From Amaricoccus sp. (GTDB taxonomy: Bacteria > Pseudomonadota > Alphaproteobacteria > Rhodobacterales > Rhodobacteraceae), in contig NZ_JAGOMQ010000010.1 in assembly GCF_017993425.1 (NCBI RefSeq), positions 45,293-109,292 on the forward strand: a stretch of DNA of 64,000 bases. The letters are read 5' to 3'. A program made the translations under genes and the position numbers. This document shows positions 1-8,033 of the stretch, one piece after another. Each line of letters begins with the position of its first letter. Within the stretch, counting starts at the first letter, position 1. The notes under the pieces are model-generated. The model saw nothing but the letters and a program-made list of their open reading frames with translations, was not told the origin of the DNA and did not search any database.

Positions 1-614
1 GCCTCGACCATGCCCGCCAGCGCCCCGGGCGCGACGGCGCCGCACTGCGCGGCCTGCGCGGCCGCCTCGCGGGCCGCCTGCTCCTGCGGATCGAGCGGCC
101 GGTCGAGGCCGTAGACCGCGGCGTCGCTCCCGAAGGCCTCCGCCGCTCCCTCGGCGGCGGCCTCGGCCACCGCGGCCGCCGGCTGCGCGGCGCCGAAGAC
201 CCGCGCCCCGGGCGCGGCGTCCATGATCCGGACCAGCGGCTCGACATCCGGCGAGCCGGCGGCGGACCAGCCCAGCGCCTGCGCCAGCGCCGCGTGGTCG
301 CCGCCAGCCTCGCGCGCCGCGTTGAGCCCGGCCTCGCGGTCCTGCGGGATGGTCTCGAACACGATCGCCGCCGGGGCGAGGGCGCGGACGATCTCCTCCT
401 GGCGGCGGCGATGCTCCGGGTTGTCGCGGATCTCGCCGAGGATGACGACGTCCGCCGCGCGCGCCGCGTCGAGAAAGCCCGCCAGCCCCGGATCGTCCGC
501 CGCCCGACCCCCGACCGGAACCGAGGCGCAGAGCGCCAGAGCAACAATGGCGGACCGGACGGCCCTCCGGCGCCGGCCCGCCACGGTCCCGAAGCCACGC
601 GACGCCTCACTCAC
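1..614 (-). CDS. ChaN-like (Cofac_haem_bdg family) lipoprotein or exported protein, 3' end cut by window edge
   Basis: Only the first ~204 codons are present; the gene runs off the left edge. A GTG at 614 starts a basic stretch (GRRRRAVRS) and a hydrophobic segment ending near GGRAA, which reads as a signal peptide. After it comes a sequence typical of the ChaN/DUF399 family: VVILGEIRDNPEHRRRQEEI, then IVFETIPQDRE and later a DAAVYGLDRPL stretch. Family members are envelope proteins implicated in haem or iron handling (family knowledge). A Cys in the signal (LALC) only loosely resembles a lipobox. No stop is visible, so the length is unknown. An internal GTG at 584 is an alternative start. 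Confidence 0.72.
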   Translation of the reverse strand, partial: MSEASRGFGTVAGRRRRAVRSAIVALALCASVPVGGRAADDPGLAGFLDAARAADVVILGEIRDNPEHRRRQEEIVRALAPAAIVFETIPQDREAGLNAAREAGGDHAALAQALGWSAAGSPDVEPLVRIMDAAPGARVFGAAQPAAAVAEAAAEGAAEAFGSDAAVYGLDRPLDPQEQAAREAAAQAAQCGAVAPGALAGMVE

Positions 615-733
615 CGGAAGACCCCGCCCGGCCGGACATCGCTGGAGCTCGCATGGCCTCGCCGCCCTCCCCACCGCTCGCGGGGCGGGACTATGCCACG
701 CCGGCGCGGCCGGGTCACCTCACCGAAGGCGCC

Positions 734-1615
734 TCACGCCACCACGAGCGCCTCCGCGGCGGCGCCGGTGGCGCATTCCAGACGGCGGCGCAGCTTCAGC
801 AGCGCCTGCGCCTCGAGCTGCCGGATGCGCTCCTTGGAAAGCCCGAGCTGCTGGCCGAGGCTCTCCAGCGTGCGCGGCTCGTCGCGGAGCTTCCGCTCGA
901 CGATGATCATCCGCTCGCGGGCGTTGAGCGCGCCCATCGCCTCGGCGAGCCAGGCGCGGGCGCGGGCGATGTCGGCGTTGCGCGCAACCGTCTCGGCCGC
1001 CTGGGGCGCGTCGTCCTCCAGCGTCTCCACCCATTCCCGGCCCTCGTCGCCGGCCTGCTGGGCGTTCAGCGAGAAGTCGGCGCCGGCGAGGCGGGCGTCC
1101 ATCATCTCGACGTCGCGCAGCGGCACGCCGATCTCCTCGGCGATCATCTCGCGCAGCCGCGGCCCGTCCACCACCTCGCCATGCGCGAAGGCCTCGCGCT
1201 CGATGCGCGCCCGCACCCGGCGCAGGTTGAAGAACAGCGCCTTCTGCGACGAGGTCGAGCCGGTGCGCACCAGCGACCAGTTGCGCATGACGTAGTCCTG
1301 GATCGACGCCTTGATCCACCAGACCGCGTAGGTCGAGAACCGCACCCCGCGGTCGGGGTCGAACTTCTCCGCCGCCTTCATCAGCCCGACGCCGGCCTCC
1401 TGCACCAGGTCCGGCATCGGGGCGCCGTAGCGGCGATAGCGCGCGGCCATCGAGACGGCGAGGCGCATGTAGGCGTTCACCAGCCGATGCAGCGCGGGCT
1501 CGTCGCCGTGGTCGCGCCAGGCGCGGGCGAGGCGCAGCTCGGTCTCGGCGTCGAGCATCTCCGCGCCCATGGCGCGCCGCGTCATGCTTCGAATCCCGGC
1601 GTCGTCGAAAGCCAT
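734..1615 (-). CDS. rpoH2: RNA polymerase sigma-32-type factor RpoH2
   Basis: This 293-residue sigma factor contains the RpoH-box sequence QKALFFNLRR (residues 124-133), region 2 motifs (LVQEAGVGLMKAAEKFD, VRFSTYAVWWIKASIQ, about 70-105) and a C-terminal helix-turn-helix for the -35 element (LGLSKERIRQLEAQALLKL, about 255-275). Many alphaproteobacteria carry two RpoH paralogues, and the sequence resembles Rhodobacter RpoH-II, which acts in singlet-oxygen and general stress responses. It is monocistronic. The ATG at 1615 lies 92 nt downstream of an EcfG-type promoter motif, suggesting a stress cascade (inference). Confidence in RpoH is very high; assignment to the RpoH2 branch is from recalled similarity. 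Confidence 0.93.
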   Translation of the reverse strand: MAFDDAGIRSMTRRAMGAEMLDAETELRLARAWRDHGDEPALHRLVNAYMRLAVSMAARYRRYGAPMPDLVQEAGVGLMKAAEKFDPDRGVRFSTYAVWWIKASIQDYVMRNWSLVRTGSTSSQKALFFNLRRVRARIEREAFAHGEVVDGPRLREMIAEEIGVPLRDVEMMDARLAGADFSLNAQQAGDEGREWVETLEDDAPQAAETVARNADIARARAWLAEAMGALNARERMIIVERKLRDEPRTLESLGQQLGLSKERIRQLEAQALLKLRRRLECATGAAAEALVVA

Positions 1616-1706
1616 TCCCTGCCCTCCTCCGAGCGGGGCCGCATCCGCCCCGGCGTCTGGCCGTCGGGGCGTGCCGATGCCGGCCCCGACCTCGGCGCAG
1701 GGAGGT

Positions 1707-1731
1707 AACGCCGATCCGGCCGCTTCGTTCC
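1707..1731 (-). promoter_or_regulatory. EcfG-type general stress promoter motif upstream of rpoH2
   Basis: On the minus strand the sequence reads GGAAC, a 16-nt spacer, then CGTT. This is the exact core of the alphaproteobacterial EcfG (general stress sigma) promoter. It ends 91 nt before the rpoH2 start and points towards it. In Sinorhizobium the EcfG homologue RpoE2 controls rpoH2, so the arrangement is functionally coherent. The match is short and untested. Confidence 0.5.
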
Positions 1732-1806
1732 GGGGGGTTCCGCGCCGGCGTTAACCGGCCGCTAACGGCGACGCGCCAAGCCTCCGGCGAACCCAGCGAG
1801 GGACGG

Positions 1807-3309
1807 ATGGTCGCGCGCGCCTACACGGTGGCATTCCAGGGCGTCGAGGCCCGGCTCGTCGAGGTGCAGTGCGCCATCTCCGCCGGCCTGCCCGCCTTCA
1901 ACCTCGTCGGCCTGCCGGACAAGGCGGTGACCGAGGCCAAGGAGCGGGTGCGCGCCGCGATGACCGCCATGGGGCTGGCGCTGCCGGCCAAGCGCATCAC
2001 CGTCAACCTCTCGCCGGCCGACCTGCCGAAGGAGGGCTCGCATTTCGACCTGCCCATCGCGCTCGCAGTGCTCGCGGCGATGGAGGTGGTGCCGCGGGAC
2101 GCGATCGAGGCCAACGTGGCGCTGGGCGAGCTGTCGCTCGACGGGTCGCTGGTGCCGGTGATCGGGGCGCTGCCGGCGGCGGTGGCGGCGGCGGAGGCGG
2201 AGTGCGGGCTGGTGTGCCCGGCCTCCTGCGGGCCGGAGGCGGCCTGGGTCGGCGCGGTGCAGGTGATCGGGTCGAAGTCGCTCCTCGGGCTCGTCAACCA
2301 CTTCACCGGGCGCGCCGCACTCGCGCCGGCGCAGCCGGGCCTCGCGCCCCCCGGGGCCGCCCCGCGCGACCTCGCCGACGTCAAGGGCCAGGAGAAGGCC
2401 AAGCGGGCGCTGGAGATCGCCGCGGCGGGGCGGCACCACCTGCTGCTGGTCGGACCGCCGGGCTCGGGCAAGTCGATGCTCGCGGCGCGGATGCCGGGCA
2501 TCCTGCCGCCGCTGGAGCCGACCGAGGCGCTGGAGACCTCGATGATCCATTCGCTGGCCGGGCTGCTCGCCGAGGGCGGCATCTCGCGCGAGCGGCCGTT
2601 CCGCACCCCGCACCACACCGCCTCGATGGCGGCGATCGTCGGCGGCGGCAAGGGCGCGAAGCCGGGCGAGATCAGCCTCGCCCATCACGGCGTGCTCTTC
2701 CTCGACGAGCTGCCCGAGTTTCCGCGCGCGGTGCTGGAGACCCTGCGCCAGCCGATCGAGACCGGCGACGTGGTGGTGGCCCGCGCCAACGCCCATGTGC
2801 GCTATCCCTGCCGGTTCATGCTGGTTGCCGCCGCCAATCCCTGCCGCTGCGGGCACCTCGCCGACGCGAGCCGGGCCTGCGCGAAGTCGCCGGATTGCGG
2901 GGTGGACTATCTCGGGCGCATCTCCGGGCCGCTGATGGACCGCTTCGACCTGCGGGTCGAGGCGCCGCAGGTGGCGGTCGAGGACCTCGCCGAGGCGGGG
3001 CCGGGCGAGCCGAGCGCCGCGGTGGCGGCCCGGGTGGCGCGAGCCCGGGCGACGCAGCGCGACCGCTACGCGGACATGCCCGGCGTCTCGGTCAACGCCG
3101 ACGCCGAGGGCGACCTGCTCGAGGCGGTGGCCGAGACGACGGACGAGGCGAAGCGGCTCCTCGCCGACGTGGCGCGCAAGTTCGGCCTCTCGGCGCGCGG
3201 CTACCACCGGGTGATCCGGGTGGCGCGGACGATCGCCGACCTTGAGGAATCGGGCCCGGTGGAGCGCCGGCACGTCGCGGAGGCCGTAGGCTACCGGCTC
3301 GCGTTCTGA
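1807..3309 (+). CDS. comM: YifB/ComM-type Mg-chelatase-like AAA+ ATPase
   Basis: The 500-residue protein has the ComM/YifB order: an N-terminal ChlI-like domain (LVGLPDKAVTEAKERVRAA, LSPADLPKEGSHFDLPIALA), a Walker A GPPGSGKS near residues 216-223, a Walker B LFLDELPEF near 296-304, a zinc-type cysteine cluster (NPCRCGHL with later cysteines, about 343-360) and a C-terminal helical domain (LSARGYHRVIRVARTIADL). ComM in Vibrio promotes branch migration during natural transformation (family knowledge); its role here is not shown. Length is normal. It is transcribed divergently from rpoH2 and its 3' end converges on a hydrolase gene 85 nt away. ATG 1807 is preceded by GAGGGA. Confidence 0.93.
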   Translation: MVARAYTVAFQGVEARLVEVQCAISAGLPAFNLVGLPDKAVTEAKERVRAAMTAMGLALPAKRITVNLSPADLPKEGSHFDLPIALAVLAAMEVVPRDAIEANVALGELSLDGSLVPVIGALPAAVAAAEAECGLVCPASCGPEAAWVGAVQVIGSKSLLGLVNHFTGRAALAPAQPGLAPPGAAPRDLADVKGQEKAKRALEIAAAGRHHLLLVGPPGSGKSMLAARMPGILPPLEPTEALETSMIHSLAGLLAEGGISRERPFRTPHHTASMAAIVGGGKGAKPGEISLAHHGVLFLDELPEFPRAVLETLRQPIETGDVVVARANAHVRYPCRFMLVAAANPCRCGHLADASRACAKSPDCGVDYLGRISGPLMDRFDLRVEAPQVAVEDLAEAGPGEPSAAVAARVARARATQRDRYADMPGVSVNADAEGDLLEAVAETTDEAKRLLADVARKFGLSARGYHRVIRVARTIADLEESGPVERRHVAEAVGYRLAF

Positions 3310-3373
3310 CCGCCGACGGCGGCGGCGGACGGGGGCGCCGCGCCGGCGTCGCACATGCTTCCCCGTCGAGCCC

Positions 3374-3387
3374 GCGGCGCCGTCTCC
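3374..3387 (-). repeat. 14-nt GGAGACGGCGCCGC intergenic motif, copy 1
   Basis: The 14-mer GGAGACGGCGCCGC occurs on the minus strand between the convergent comM and hydrolase genes. Identical copies are at 5325-5338 (+) and 25043-25056 (+), all non-coding. The flanks are loosely similar (a GACG(C)CGGCGC(C) stretch follows), so the three may be worn members of one repeat family. Confidence 0.4.
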
Positions 3388-3394
3388 TTGCGAC

Positions 3395-4288
3395 TCACGG
3401 CGCAAGGGTGGCGGCGACGAAGGCGGCGGCGCGATCGAGGGCCTGGTCGGCCTCGGGCAAGAAGCCCTGATACATCTGCCAGACATGCGGCGCCCGCGCC
3501 CATTCGTCGTGGACGACGGCGACGCCGTCGGCCGCGAGCCGGGCCGCCAGGGCGCGGGCGTCGTCGCGCAGGACCTCGGCACGGCTGGACTGGACGAAGG
3601 CGGGCGGGCCGCCGGCGAAACGGCCAAAGACCGGCGAGGCGCGCGGGTCGCGCGGATCGGCGGGGCCGAGGTAGAGGTCACGGATCTCGGCGAAGCGCCG
3701 GACGGGGATCAGCGCGTCGCGGCGGGCGAGAGCGCCGAGGCTCGCGGCGGTCTGGGTCAGGTCGGCCCAGGGGCTGAAGGCGAGCATTGCGCCGGGGAGG
3801 GGCGCGCCCTCGGCGAGGAGGCGGTGCAGAAGGGCGAAGGCGAGGCCGCCGCCGGCGCTGTCACCGCCGAGCGCGACCCGGTGCGGGGGCACGCCCTCGG
3901 CGAGGAGCGCCGCCCAGGCGGCGGCCGCGTCGTCGAGCGCCGCCGGGAAGGGGTGCTCGGGGGCAAGCCGGTAGTCCGGGAGGACGGCCGCGGCGCCCAC
4001 CGCCCGCGCGAGGCGCGCGGCCATCGCGGCATGGGTGCGCGGCGAGCCGATGCAGTAGGCCCCGCCATGGAGCCAGAGCAGCACCGGCCCGCCCTCCGGC
4101 CCGTCGAGGCGCAGGGCGGGAACGCCGCCGAGCGGCGCGTCCCGGAGCACGGCGCCCGGCGGCAGCGGGAACCGCGCCGCCTCGCGCTCCATGCGGGCGC
4201 GGCCGCGGGGAAAGTCGGTCTCGCGGGCGAGGTAGGGCTTCTCGCGCAACCGCAGGACGAGGTCGACGGCGAGGAGCCGCAGGCTCAT
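3395..4288 (-). CDS. Alpha/beta hydrolase, HSL/GDXG esterase-lipase family
   Basis: The 297-residue protein carries the hormone-sensitive-lipase family signature: oxyanion-hole motif HGGAYCIGS, followed by the nucleophile motif [10 protein letters not shown] (catalytic Ser), a [12 protein letters not shown] stretch that should hold the acidic residue, and a C-terminal APHVWQMY segment that should hold the His. These enzymes hydrolyse short-chain acyl esters; the substrate is unknown. ATG 4288 overlaps the gshB stop as ATGA, so translation is probably coupled to gshB. The same frame stays open upstream inside gshB, but the start at 4288 fits the family length. Confidence 0.9.
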   Translation of the reverse strand: MSLRLLAVDLVLRLREKPYLARETDFPRGRARMEREAARFPLPPGAVLRDAPLGGVPALRLDGPEGGPVLLWLHGGAYCIGSPRTHAAMAARLARAVGAAAVLPDYRLAPEHPFPAALDDAAAAWAALLAEGVPPHRVALGGDSAGGGLAFALLHRLLAEGAPLPGAMLAFSPWADLTQTAASLGALARRDALIPVRRFAEIRDLYLGPADPRDPRASPVFGRFAGGPPAFVQSSRAEVLRDDARALAARLAADGVAVVHDEWARAPHVWQMYQGFLPEADQALDRAAAFVAATLAP

Positions 4289-5229
4289 CCCCGGCGCCGG
4301 CGCTCGATCGCCTCCCAGATCAGCGCGGCGGCGTTGGTCCCGTCGAAGCGCTCGAGCTCCTGGAGGCCGGTGGGCGAGGTCACGTTGATCTCGGTCAGCC
4401 AGTCGCCGATCACGTCGATGCCGACGAAGACCTGCCCCTTCTCGCGCAGGAGCGGCCCGATGCGCGCGCAGATCTCGCGGTCGCGCTCCGTCAGGCCGAC
4501 GGCGACCGGGGTGCCGCCGGCATGCATGTTGGAGCGGGTCTCGCCTTCGGCCGGCATGCGGTTGATCGCCCCGACCGGCTCGCCGTCGACGAGGATCACC
4601 CGCTTGTCGCCGGCCGAGACGGCCGGCAGGAACTTCTGCGCGATCAGCGGCTCGCGGTTGATGCCGGCGAACACCTCCCAGAGCGCGGTGAAGTTGCGGT
4701 CGTTGGGGTCGAGCCGGAACACCCCGGCCCCGCCGTTGCCGTAGAGCGGCTTCAGGATGATGTCGCCGTGCCGTTCCTTGAACGCCTTGAGGGTGGCGAG
4801 GTCGCGGGCGATCGTCGTGGGCGGCGTCAGGTCGGGGAAGCGCAGGACGAGGAGCTTCTCGGGGAAGTTCCGCACCCAGAACGGATCGTTGACCACCAGC
4901 GTGCCCGGCGCGAGCAGGTCGAGCAGGTGGGTGGTCGTGATGTAGCCCATGTCGAACGGCGGGTCCTGGCGCAACCACACCACGTCGAAGGCGCCGAGGT
5001 CGACCACCGTCTCCTCGCCGAGCGTGCAGTGGTCGCCCCTGACCCGCCGCACCTCCACCGGCCAGCCGCGCGCGGTCACCCGCCCGTCGTCGAGGGCCAG
5101 CCGGTCGGGAGTGTAGTAGAACAGCCGGTGCCCGCGCGCCTGCGCCTCCTCCATCAGGCGGAAGGTCGAATCGGCGGCGATGTTGATCGCCTGGATCGGG
5201 TCCATCTGGACGGCGACGTTCAACCCCAT
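4285..5229 (-). CDS. gshB: Glutathione synthase
   Basis: GshB joins gamma-glutamylcysteine and glycine with ATP to make glutathione in the cytosol. The 314-residue product has the GshB N-terminus ([19 protein letters not shown]), the prokaryotic GSH-synthase central segment ([20 protein letters not shown]) and the ATP-grasp domain ([14 protein letters not shown], ending with a metal/ATP-binding [20 protein letters not shown]). Start at 5229 is chosen because the family begins just there; an in-frame extension to 5340 reads as low-complexity Arg/Pro and lies in non-coding sequence. It lies between yraN and the hydrolase, a common alphaproteobacterial order, but 225 nt from yraN, which is wider than usual. 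Confidence 0.95.
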   Translation of the reverse strand: MGLNVAVQMDPIQAINIAADSTFRLMEEAQARGHRLFYYTPDRLALDDGRVTARGWPVEVRRVRGDHCTLGEETVVDLGAFDVVWLRQDPPFDMGYITTTHLLDLLAPGTLVVNDPFWVRNFPEKLLVLRFPDLTPPTTIARDLATLKAFKERHGDIILKPLYGNGGAGVFRLDPNDRNFTALWEVFAGINREPLIAQKFLPAVSAGDKRVILVDGEPVGAINRMPAEGETRSNMHAGGTPVAVGLTERDREICARIGPLLREKGQVFVGIDVIGDWLTEINVTSPTGLQELERFDGTNAAALIWEAIERRRRG

Positions 5230-5324
5230 GGGCGCGCTCCGCTTGTGACGGCGGCAGTCATGGCCGACCCGCCCCGCCGGCGCAAGCCGCCCCGCAGCCG
5301 GGCGTCGTCCGGCCGCCGGGGCGG

Positions 5325-5338
5325 GGAGACGGCGCCGC
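5325..5338 (+). repeat. 14-nt GGAGACGGCGCCGC intergenic motif, copy 2
   Basis: Second identical copy of the 14-mer, inside the 225-nt gap between yraN and gshB. About 60 nt further on, TCGACGCGGCGCCCGGGTC and a GGCGGCCGCGGCC run resemble sequence 65 nt after copy 3 at 25043. The gap otherwise holds no reading frame I believe. Confidence 0.4.
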
Positions 5339-5454
5339 AAGCGGAACGGTCGAGCGCGCCGCGGGCGGCACGGCGCAACCCGCGCGACCTCGACGCGGCG
5401 CCCGGGTCCGCCCGGCGGCCGCGGCCCCTGGCCGCGGACGGCGGGGGGAGGCGG

Positions 5455-5805
5455 CTACCAGCCGTCGAAGGAGCGGGCGTTCTCGATGCGCTCGAGCCGG
5501 CCGGCGCCGTCGACCAGCGCGAGGTCGAAGCGGCAGGGCAGGCTGCCGTCGGTGCGCTCGGCGAGATAGCGGCTCGCCGCCGCGCCGATGCGCGCCCATT
5601 GCCGCTCGCTGACCGCGTAGGCGCCATGGGCGCGCCGCGCCTTCACCTCGACGAAGACGATCTCGCCGGGAAGCTCGACCACGAGGTCGAGCTCGCCCTC
5701 GGGACAGCGCCAGCGCGCGGCGCGGACGCGGCCGCCCTCCGCGGCGTAGCGCCGGGCGGCGGCCTCCTCGGCGGCGATTCCGGTGTGGTGACGTTGCGCG
5801 CGCAT
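5455..5805 (-). CDS. yraN: UPF0102 / YraN family endonuclease-like protein
   Basis: The 116-residue protein matches the YraN family: an N-terminal AEEAAARRYAAEGG helix, then the PD-(D/E)XK-like core GELDLVVELPGEIVFVEVKAR, where GELDL and EVK are the conserved acidic/lysine positions. The biochemical role of the family is unsettled; a nuclease-like fold is known. In many proteobacteria yraN sits between rsmI and gshB. Here gshB follows downstream, but the gene upstream is an SDR rather than rsmI. Confidence 0.92.
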   Translation of the reverse strand: MRAQRHHTGIAAEEAAARRYAAEGGRVRAARWRCPEGELDLVVELPGEIVFVEVKARRAHGAYAVSERQWARIGAAASRYLAERTDGSLPCRFDLALVDGAGRLERIENARSFDGW

Positions 5806-5848
5806 GGAACAAAACTAGCACGCGAGGGGAGGGAGGGGAAGGGCTCCG

Positions 5849-6664
5849 TCAGACGCCGAGGCCGCCGGCGACCGGGACGCCGACGCCGGTGACGTAGGCC
5901 GCGGCGTCGGAGGCGAGGAAGGCGACCGTCTCGGCGACGTCGCCGGGCGCGCCGAAGCGGCCGATCGGGGTCTGCGCCAGCATGAAGGCCTGGAGCTCGG
6001 CCTCGCCGGGGAAGAGGCCCATCTCGATCAGGCGGCGCGCCGAGCCGGCGCTGAGCGCGGTGTCGACGATCCCGGGATGGACGCAGTTCACCCGCACCCC
6101 GTAGCCGAGGCGGCCGGCCTCGACCGCGCCGACCTTGGTCAGGCGCTCCACCCCGGCCTTGGTGGCGGCGTAGGGCCCGGTGGCCGGGAAGGCGGTGTGC
6201 GCCGCCGTGGAGGAGACATTGACGACCGCGCCGCCGCGCCCCGCCGCGCCGCCCGGGCGCATGGCGCGGAAGGCGGTCTTCATGCCGAGGAGCACGCCGG
6301 TCAGGTTGACGTCGCACAGGCGGCGAAACGCCGCGGCGTCGGCGTCGGCGATCAGCGTGGTGATCTCGATCCCGGCGTTGTTGACGACGACGTCGAGCCG
6401 GCCGCCGTCCTCGATCGCGCAGGCGACGGCCTCGGTCCAGGACGGCTCGTCGCTGACGTCGAGCGGCGTGAACCGGGCGGCGAGGCCGCGGGCCGTCAGC
6501 GCCTCGGCGGCGGCGCGGCCCTCGGGGATCAGGATGTCGCCGAGGACGACGCGAGCGCCGGCCTCGGCGAAGCGGGCGGCGATGGCGAGGCCGATGCCGC
6601 GCGCGGCCCCGGTGACGAGGATCGTGCGGCCATCGAAGGCGGCGGAGGCGAGGTCGAGCGGCAT
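5849..6664 (-). CDS. Short-chain dehydrogenase/reductase (SDR), NAD(P)-dependent
   Basis: This 271-residue classical SDR has the Rossmann motif TGAARGIGLAIA near residues 19-30, NNAGIEI (about 92-98), a catalytic VNVSSTAAH...YAATK array (Ser, Tyr and Lys, about 150-175) and the PG motif in NCVHPGIVDTAL. It oxidises or reduces an alcohol or ketone that cannot be named from sequence. It stands alone, 43 nt downstream of the yraN start on the same strand. The 269 nt before it, up to the luxR 3' end, show nothing I can interpret beyond GC-rich sequence. Confidence 0.9.
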   Translation of the reverse strand: MPLDLASAAFDGRTILVTGAARGIGLAIAARFAEAGARVVLGDILIPEGRAAAEALTARGLAARFTPLDVSDEPSWTEAVACAIEDGGRLDVVVNNAGIEITTLIADADAAAFRRLCDVNLTGVLLGMKTAFRAMRPGGAAGRGGAVVNVSSTAAHTAFPATGPYAATKAGVERLTKVGAVEAGRLGYGVRVNCVHPGIVDTALSAGSARRLIEMGLFPGEAELQAFMLAQTPIGRFGAPGDVAETVAFLASDAAAYVTGVGVPVAGGLGV

Positions 6665-6933
6665 GGGCGGTCTCCCGGGGGCGAGGGCGCCGGACGGCGC
6701 GCGGGGGGCGCGCGCCGTCGCGGCGAAGGCGTGGGCAGCAGAGGTAGGGAAGCGTTAAGGGGCCGGGGTTAACGAAGTCCGACCGTGCGCCCGGATCGAC
6801 GTTTCGGCAACGGCGCCGGCGGGACGGCCGATCGCGTGGCGCCGCCGCCGGCATGGGGGGCGCGGCAGGTCAGTGAAATCTTCACCGTCCCCGCGCCGGG
6901 CGCCCCGGCGTCGCCGGCGCGGGGCCCTGCGCC

Positions 6934-7695
6934 TCAATACTTCGGCAACACCCCGGAGGGGACGATCATGCCGCGGGCCGTGGCGAGCGCCACCGCGTGG
7001 GTGACGTTGGCGGCGCCCAGCTTGTGGCGGGCGCTGTCGATATAGGCGCGCAGCGTGTTCTCCGAGATCTGCAGCGCGTCGGCGACCCGGGCGCGGCTCT
7101 CGCCGAGGCCGAGGCGGGAGAGCACCTCGCGCTCGCGGGGGGAGAGGTCGGTGGTCGGGGCCTCGACCTCGTTGTTGAGGATGCGCTTGGTGTGCTGGTG
7201 GACGAGGTGCGAGGCGAGCAGGAGCTCCTTGGCGTGGTCGCGGGTGTAGACCGCCCATTGCGGGTCGGTGGCGCGGTGGTTGACGGTGAAGATCGCGAAC
7301 TCGCCCTTCGGACCCCAGATCGGGATCGACCAGCCCTGGTTGCCGAGCCCCGCCGCCTGCGACTCACGCATCATCTGGCGGGCGTGCGGGCTCGACCAGT
7401 CGAGCGTCTTCCAGTCGATGGGATGGAATCGCTTGACCGCCCCGAGCAGCACCGGATCGATCGCCTGGTAATCGTTTTCGATGTAGTGGCGGACCCAGTC
7501 GAGCGGGTAGGTGAATGCTCCGACCTGCTCGCCCCTGATGTTCGCGGTGTGATAGATGACGTGATCTACGCCGAGGACATCCCGGAGCTCGTGGATCCAG
7601 ACATGAAGCTCCTCAATGGACTTCGTGCTCGACAAGCGTTCCAGTACGGCTTCTAGCTCTGCCCGTGCCAAGTTCGCCCGATCCTGCAGCGTCAA
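6934..7695 (-). CDS. LuxR-family acyl-homoserine lactone receptor/regulator (solo)
   Basis: The 253-residue protein has an N-terminal autoinducer-binding domain and a C-terminal LuxR helix-turn-helix. The invariant ligand-pocket residues of TraR/LuxR are present with exact spacing: W67, Y71, D80, P81 and W95 correspond to TraR W57, Y61, D70, P71 and W85. The DNA-binding invariants E188, L192 and G198 (LSPREREVLSRLGLG) are also kept. It should therefore bind an acyl-homoserine lactone. No luxI-type synthase is present in the window, so here it is a solo. Its 5' end overlaps a small upstream gene by 83 nt, implying co-transcription and possibly coupled translation. Confidence 0.92.
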   Translation of the reverse strand: MTLQDRANLARAELEAVLERLSSTKSIEELHVWIHELRDVLGVDHVIYHTANIRGEQVGAFTYPLDWVRHYIENDYQAIDPVLLGAVKRFHPIDWKTLDWSSPHARQMMRESQAAGLGNQGWSIPIWGPKGEFAIFTVNHRATDPQWAVYTRDHAKELLLASHLVHQHTKRILNNEVEAPTTDLSPREREVLSRLGLGESRARVADALQISENTLRAYIDSARHKLGAANVTHAVALATARGMIVPSGVLPKY

Positions 7696-7828
7696 GTTTG
7701 GCGCCGATCTCGCGGGCGGCGACGAAGATCGCGTCGTCCAGCTGCTCCGCCAGCTCCGGCATGCCGTTCTTCTCGGAAAACTGCCGGATGTCCCTCAGAA
7801 TATCAATGACCCAGTCGGATTTCGTCAT
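7613..7828 (-). CDS. Small conserved-looking protein encoded upstream of and overlapping luxR
   Basis: A 71-residue frame begins MTKSDWVIDILRDIRQFSEK and continues through AEQLDDAIFVAAREIGAKL, an amphipathic helical region. Its last ~27 codons overlap the start of the LuxR-type gene in another frame. The first ~45 residues look like real protein; the tail (RARSRTGTLVEHEVH) looks fortuitous, so the functional part may be the N-terminal two thirds. I recall similar small genes before luxR in Rhodobacterales but cannot name the family. An accessory to the receptor or a translational leader are the main options. Confidence 0.55.
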   Translation of the reverse strand: MTKSDWVIDILRDIRQFSEKNGMPELAEQLDDAIFVAAREIGAKLDAAGSGELGTGRARSRTGTLVEHEVH

Positions 7829-7905
7829 GGCTGCCTCGGTGTCAATGAATTCCGGATGAACGTCGATAGCACGGGGCCCGAAAGCGTTAAACTCACCAAT
7901 ATTGA

Positions 7906-7925
7906 CCCCCCAGAAACTGCGGGGG
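7906..7925. promoter_or_regulatory. C5-N10-G5 inverted repeat upstream of the luxR unit
   Basis: CCCCC and GGGGG arms flank a 10-nt spacer about 78-97 nt upstream of the small gene that precedes luxR. The dyad could be an autoregulatory operator or an RNA hairpin. The evidence is only the symmetry and position. Confidence 0.25.
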
Positions 7926-7976
7926 CGGTCCAGGCCAAATCCTTGATTTCCTTAACCTCGCGTCAACGGAAAAGAG

Positions 7977-8002
7977 AAAACGCCCCGGAATCGGGGCGTT
8001 TT
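7977..8002 (-). terminator. Intrinsic terminator of ccr
   Basis: On the minus strand, 31 nt after the ccr stop, an 11-bp perfect stem (AAAACGCCCCG / CGGGGCGTTTT, loop ATTC) is followed by a further T-rich stretch (CTCTTTTCC). Because the stem is flanked by A and T runs it could work in both directions. Confidence 0.85.
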
Positions 8003-8033
8003 CGGGTCGTCTCGGCGAGGTCGCGGGAGGGGG

